From positions 1 through 9,592 of the forward strand of contig CALZZH010000084.1 in assembly GCA_945830595.1 (NCBI GenBank): a stretch of 9,592 nucleotides of DNA, read 5' to 3'. The translations under genes and the position numbers were made by a program. The notes beneath the pieces were generated by a model, which did not search any database, was not told the DNA's origin, and saw only the letters and a program-made list of their open reading frames with translations. Numbering within the stretch: position 1 is the stretch's first letter; each line of letters starts with the position of its first letter. The stretch is from Avoscillospira sp945864925. Lineage in GTDB: Bacteria; Bacillota; Clostridia; Oscillospirales; Oscillospiraceae. This document shows positions 7,033 to 9,592 of the stretch, piece after piece.

Positions 7033-7204
7033 CTTGGCAAGCTGCACCAATTAAGATATCAGCGGTTTTCCTAGTGTTTTCAATGGTTTCAGCTTTTTTC
7101 GGCAAGATTTTTGGAGCTTGCTGCTTCATACTGCTGGTCGCTACTGTGCAACCAAAAAAGATATTGTGGGTTTTATGGAATTTGGTGCGGTCTGCACGAT
7201 TCTG

Positions 7205-7375
7205 TCAACGATCTCCACTTTGACGGCTTTCCTGTTTTGTGCGGTTCCGGTCATAAATCCGCTTGCTCTGCACAACACGAGTGATTGGGGAAACACCGTT
7301 CCATGAACCGCGCTTGGCTGCATGAAATTTGCGCTGGTTTTTCTTACTCTGTTTTTTTAGCGGTGTCACTTTCAT
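7205..7375 (-). CDS. small basic protein of unknown function (56 aa)
   Basis: A complete minus-strand frame of 56 codons plus TGA starts 23 nt after the phosphoesterase stop. The product is strongly basic, with a Lys/Arg/Gln-rich N-terminus (PLKKQSKKNQRK) followed by KRGSWNGVSPITRVVQSKRI and YDRNRTKQ. The order Trp, Pro-x-Thr-Arg, then SKxxYxR resembles short uncharacterised proteins that I associate with clostridial phages and mobile elements, but I cannot confirm this. It could bind nucleic acid. The ribosome site is weak: GGGATGG lies about 9 nt before the ATG at 7375, and a GTG two codons later has AGGA about 5 nt before it. Translation could be coupled to the phosphoesterase. No signal peptide or membrane helix is seen. 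Confidence 0.55.
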   Translation of the reverse strand: MKVTPLKKQSKKNQRKFHAAKRGSWNGVSPITRVVQSKRIYDRNRTKQESRQSGDR

Positions 7376-7398
7376 CCTGAGAATCCATCCCTTCGCGT

Positions 7399-7995
7399 CT
7401 ATTCAGATACTTCAACTGCGCTTCCGTCTTTGTGGACTCTGAAAATTTCCGGCATAGGATTGGCATCCAGCAGTTCTGTCAGTGTGCGTGGGGTATAACG
7501 CATATACTCCATCATGCAGCCAACGTTGATCAGCCTGCTCGGAATGCCCATCGTCCACTGTTCCTTTTTCCACTTCTCAACGAGTTCCCACTCGCGGGTA
7601 TTATGTACATGACCATACAGCATGGTTGCGCCATAATGCTGGTTCTTATAAAACAGAATCGGGTAATGACTCAGAATCACCAGACGATTCTCATCATTGA
7701 CCTCTGCGTATGGTTCAATGCTCTCCCAATAAAAGCGGAGCTTTCCTTTCATGCGGTCGTGATTGCCTTGAATCAGGTGCTTATGGCCGTTGAGCTGCTG
7801 GATGATTCGAATGCTGTTTTCTTCGTTTTTCCAGAATGCGTCTCCAAGGACATAGACGGTATCGTCAGTCGCTACACGTTCATTCCAATTTTGAATCAGC
7901 GTGTCATCCATCTGCGCGGTATCTGAAAACGGGCGATTATCAAAACGAAGTACATTCGTATGTCCAAAGTGCATATCTGCAATGTAATAAGTCAT
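7399..7995 (-). CDS. calcineurin-like metallophosphoesterase
   Basis: The 198-residue protein has all the family motifs of a two-metal phosphoesterase: DMHFGH (Asp7, His9), GDAFW (Asp52), GNHD (77-80), SHYP (His110) and GHVH (His129, His131). It is short and single-domain, as in COG4186-type cytoplasmic hydrolases often found in phage and mobile-element gene sets. The substrate (nucleotide, nucleic acid or phosphoester) cannot be told. I chose the ATG at 7995 because the first metal motif follows at once and AAAGGA lies about 10 nt upstream; the 44 further upstream codons lack family features and cross a promoter-like sequence and a dyad. It lies 203 bp downstream of the recombinase and 23 bp upstream of the small basic gene, on the same strand. 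Confidence 0.9.
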   Translation of the reverse strand: MTYYIADMHFGHTNVLRFDNRPFSDTAQMDDTLIQNWNERVATDDTVYVLGDAFWKNEENSIRIIQQLNGHKHLIQGNHDRMKGKLRFYWESIEPYAEVNDENRLVILSHYPILFYKNQHYGATMLYGHVHNTREWELVEKWKKEQWTMGIPSRLINVGCMMEYMRYTPRTLTELLDANPMPEIFRVHKDGSAVEVSE

Positions 7996-8035
7996 ATTTT
8001 CTATTTCCTTTGTCGGCTTTCTTTTTATTATGCTT

Positions 8036-8041
8036 ATTATA
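8036..8041 (-). promoter_or_regulatory. possible -10 box upstream of the phosphoesterase
   Basis: A perfect TATAAT lies 40 bp before the phosphoesterase start on the minus strand, in an AT-rich stretch, but no good -35 box stands 16-18 nt upstream. A different pairing, TTGATG (8052-8057) with CATAAT (8027-8032) at 19 nt, is also possible. The gene may therefore have its own promoter or depend on the recombinase transcript. Confidence 0.3.
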
Positions 8042-8105
8042 CAGGTTAATTCATCAAAATCGCGCTTTACGAAAAAATATTTGTCTGTTTTCTCCGAGCG
8101 GTTTG

Positions 8106-8126
8106 TGGTATCAAAATGTGATACCA
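8106..8126. other. perfect dyad between recombinase and phosphoesterase
   Basis: Arms TGGTATCA (8106-8113) and TGATACCA (8119-8126) are perfect inverted repeats around a 5-bp AAATG centre, 73 bp after the recombinase stop. No T run follows on either strand, so it is not a normal intrinsic terminator. It could be a repressor operator for the phosphoesterase side or part of a recombinase recognition site, since serine recombinases act on partly dyadic sites that often flank their own gene. Confidence 0.5.
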
Positions 8127-8198
8127 ACCTCTCAGAGAAAGTTCTTGCAAAAGTGTGCGCATACCTCCGGGCTTTTCTGTATCTTGCAAACTGCTTCT

Positions 8199-9592
8199 TT
8201 ATAATGTTTCCTCGATCTCATACCCGCCGCCGAAGATGATCGTCAAGCGGCCGTCGCTATGCACCTTGATGCACTCGATCATCTGGCGCACGATGCTGTC
8301 ATCATACTGCGTTTCGTTGGCGGTTCGCTTGGCAATGATATCTTGGATTTCCTCCAGCCGCGCCTGCCGTGTGGCATCGCCGCGTACACTCTCCTGAATT
8401 GCGGCGATGCGGCGATTAAGCTGCTCGATCTGATTGGAGATTTCCTTGAATTCATCCTCGCTGCTCTCCACGTCCTTTCCAGCCGCAACGGTTTCGTTGA
8501 CAAGATCCAGCATCCGTTTGTTCAGCGTGTCGATGCGGCGCGTGAGCAGGTCAATTTCCTCCGAACCGCCATTTATGCCGATAGCTTCGCCAATGGTGGC
8601 TTTCATGAGTGTGAGGTAGGTGGACTCGTCCTCTGCGTGAAAGCGGTTCAGCGCTCGGACAACGGCCCCATGCAGGGCTGCTTCCTCCACTGTAACGGAG
8701 TCTTTGCAGTATTTCTTTCCGTAATCCAAGCGGCTGACGCAGCGCCAGACGATTTTCCTCTTTCCGCGGATATTCCATGTCACGCGCTTGTATCGGCTGC
8801 CGCATTCTGCACATTGCAGCACCTCGCTCAGTGCGTATTTGGAGTATTTCCCGCTTTGGGTAATAGACGTCTTATCCGATTTCGGTCGGAGGGCCTTTCG
8901 CCGCGCCAGTTCTTCCTGTGCGCGGTGGAAAATATCGCGGCTGATGATCGCCGGGTGGCTGTTCTCGACAAGGTACATCGGCGCTTCTCCGTGATTTGCT
9001 TTGCGTGTTTTGGAGATGCAGTCTACGGTCACGGTTTTCTGAAGGATGCAGTCACCGCAGTATTTTTCATTCCGCAGGATGTTCATAATCATGTTCTTGC
9101 TGAATCTGAGATCCTTTCCGGGGATCTCGATTTTCTCCGCTTGCAGCGTTTGCGCGATCACCTTGACCGGCTGCCCTGCGAGGAACATCTCAAAAATCCG
9201 TTCTACGATGGCTGCTTCTTCCGGCACGATCTCCGGTTTACCATCCTCGCCTTTTCGGTAGCCCAGCAGGCGTTTGCACTGAAAGCTCACTTTCCCATCT
9301 TCAAAATTTTTGCGGTAGGTCCATGTGATGTGCTTGCTGATGCTCTCGGATTCGGACTGCGCAAAACCCGCGTAAATGACAAGATACAATTCACTGTCGC
9401 TTTTCAGCGTGTCAATGTTCTGTTCCTCAAAGAAAATCCCAATGCCCTGCGCTTTCAGGGAGCGTATATATTCCAGACATTCCACGGTGTTTCGGGCAAA
9501 TCGGGATACGGATTTCGTGATGATATAGTCGATCTTTCCGTTCTGGCAGTCGCGGATCATGCGCTGGAACTCCGGGCGTTTGTCCGCCCTTG
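8199..9592 (-). CDS. large serine recombinase, N-terminus outside the window
   Basis: The reading frame stays open to the window edge (10 codons before the Met at 9560 still match the family), so about 463 C-terminal residues are visible and the catalytic Ser region is missing. Counting from that Met, the rest of the resolvase catalytic domain is at 1-80, including KSVSRFARNT (16-25) with active-site arginines. A recombinase domain (about 95-220) follows, then a zinc ribbon with Cys250, Cys253, Cys274 and Cys285, a long coiled coil (about 335-412) and a C-terminal beta segment ending YEIEETL. These enzymes integrate and excise phages and transposons of the Tn4451 or Tn5397 type. The visible frame is intact with no decay, and codon use is less GC-rich than in the fucosidase operon. 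No excision or conjugation genes are visible. Confidence 0.95.
   Translation of the reverse strand, partial: RADKRPEFQRMIRDCQNGKIDYIITKSVSRFARNTVECLEYIRSLKAQGIGIFFEEQNIDTLKSDSELYLVIYAGFAQSESESISKHITWTYRKNFEDGKVSFQCKRLLGYRKGEDGKPEIVPEEAAIVERIFEMFLAGQPVKVIAQTLQAEKIEIPGKDLRFSKNMIMNILRNEKYCGDCILQKTVTVDCISKTRKANHGEAPMYLVENSHPAIISRDIFHRAQEELARRKALRPKSDKTSITQSGKYSKYALSEVLQCAECGSRYKRVTWNIRGKRKIVWRCVSRLDYGKKYCKDSVTVEEAALHGAVVRALNRFHAEDESTYLTLMKATIGEAIGINGGSEEIDLLTRRIDTLNKRMLDLVNETVAAGKDVESSEDEFKEISNQIEQLNRRIAAIQESVRGDATRQARLEEIQDIIAKRTANETQYDDSIVRQMIECIKVHSDGRLTIIFGGGYEIEETL

Larger units (their letters stand above)
6845..7204. other. 360-bp gene-free region at a composition boundary
   Basis: No supported gene lies between the GNAT stop and the small 56-residue gene. 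The left part holds the inverted-repeat cluster and a terminator hairpin. The right part (about 7042-7204) is AT-richer, with no convincing coding frame. A 10-bp inverted repeat, CTTGCCGAAA at 6973-6982 and its complement at 7097-7106, brackets the terminator. The switch from GC-rich to AT-richer sequence takes place here, so the left edge of an integrated element may fall in this stretch. Confidence 0.5.
7042..9592 (-). mobile_element. left part of a probable integrated element
   Basis: A large serine recombinase, a small phosphoesterase and a small basic protein lie on one strand, in sequence visibly lower in GC than the neighbouring fucosidase operon. This points to an integrated phage, conjugative element or its remnant. 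The left limit is only placed by the composition change and the terminator near 7032; no pair of attachment repeats can be seen because the other end is outside the window. Confidence 0.4.

Noticed and set aside
6390..7040. Minus-strand frames through the inverted-repeat cluster and GNAT.
   Set aside because: They overlap a strong plus-strand gene and pass through hairpins, so they are not credible proteins.
7118..7306. Plus-strand 62-codon frame with a hydrophobic stretch that could be a small membrane protein.
   Set aside because: It starts at TTG with GGAG only 1 nt upstream and is antisense to the better-supported 56-residue gene.
7303..7380. Plus-strand 25-codon frame starting MNRAWLHE.
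   Set aside because: It has a weak ribosome site and lies opposite the 56-residue gene.
8140..8190. Two copies of CTTGCAAA considered as direct-repeat attachment cores.
   Set aside because: They are only 8 bp long and 40 bp apart, so chance is a sufficient explanation.

Overview
The window looks like a chromosomal segment of a high-GC gut-type clostridium (Bacillota, probably Oscillospiraceae or a relative). The reasons are purine-rich Shine-Dalgarno sites, near-consensus sigma-A promoters, a genomically encoded tRNA CCA end, GC-rich codon use in the left two thirds, and protein families common in intestinal Firmicutes. The genus is an inference; I cannot run a search.

Layout, left to right. 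Positions 1-12 hold only the first four codons of a gene that leaves the window on the minus strand. Positions 119-251 hold a tRNA-Leu(UAG) gene and its terminator, also on the minus strand. Positions 330-6181 form one tightly packed minus-strand operon, transcribed from a good promoter at 6214-6242: GH29 alpha-L-fucosidase, then M17 leucyl aminopeptidase (TTG start, 4-nt overlap), then a CutC-family protein (1-nt gap), then an 811-residue protein with tandem transglutaminase-like modules and a C-terminal thioredoxin-like fold (2-nt gap). The last gene's stop codon lies inside the -35 box of the tRNA promoter. A GNAT acetyltransferase (6314-6844) is transcribed divergently from its own consensus promoter.

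Positions 6845-7204 have no gene but are packed with inverted repeats, including an 18-bp perfect palindrome and a long hairpin that can end transcription. To the right the sequence becomes less GC-rich and the gene content changes to that of an integrated element. This part holds a 56-residue basic protein (7205-7375), a calcineurin-like phosphoesterase (7399-7995), a perfect 8-bp dyad (8106-8126) and a large serine recombinase whose 5' end lies beyond the window (8199-9592), all on the minus strand.

How the genes may work together. None of the four operon proteins has a signal peptide, so all should act in the cytoplasm. The first transglutaminase-like module has an active-site neighbourhood like that of peptide:N-glycanase (RCGE, later HAWVEF and ACE). 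Its linkage to a fucosidase and an aminopeptidase suggests, as a hypothesis, intracellular breakdown of imported fucosylated glycopeptides. No transporter or regulator is visible in the window. I see no CRISPR array, rRNA or insertion sequence.
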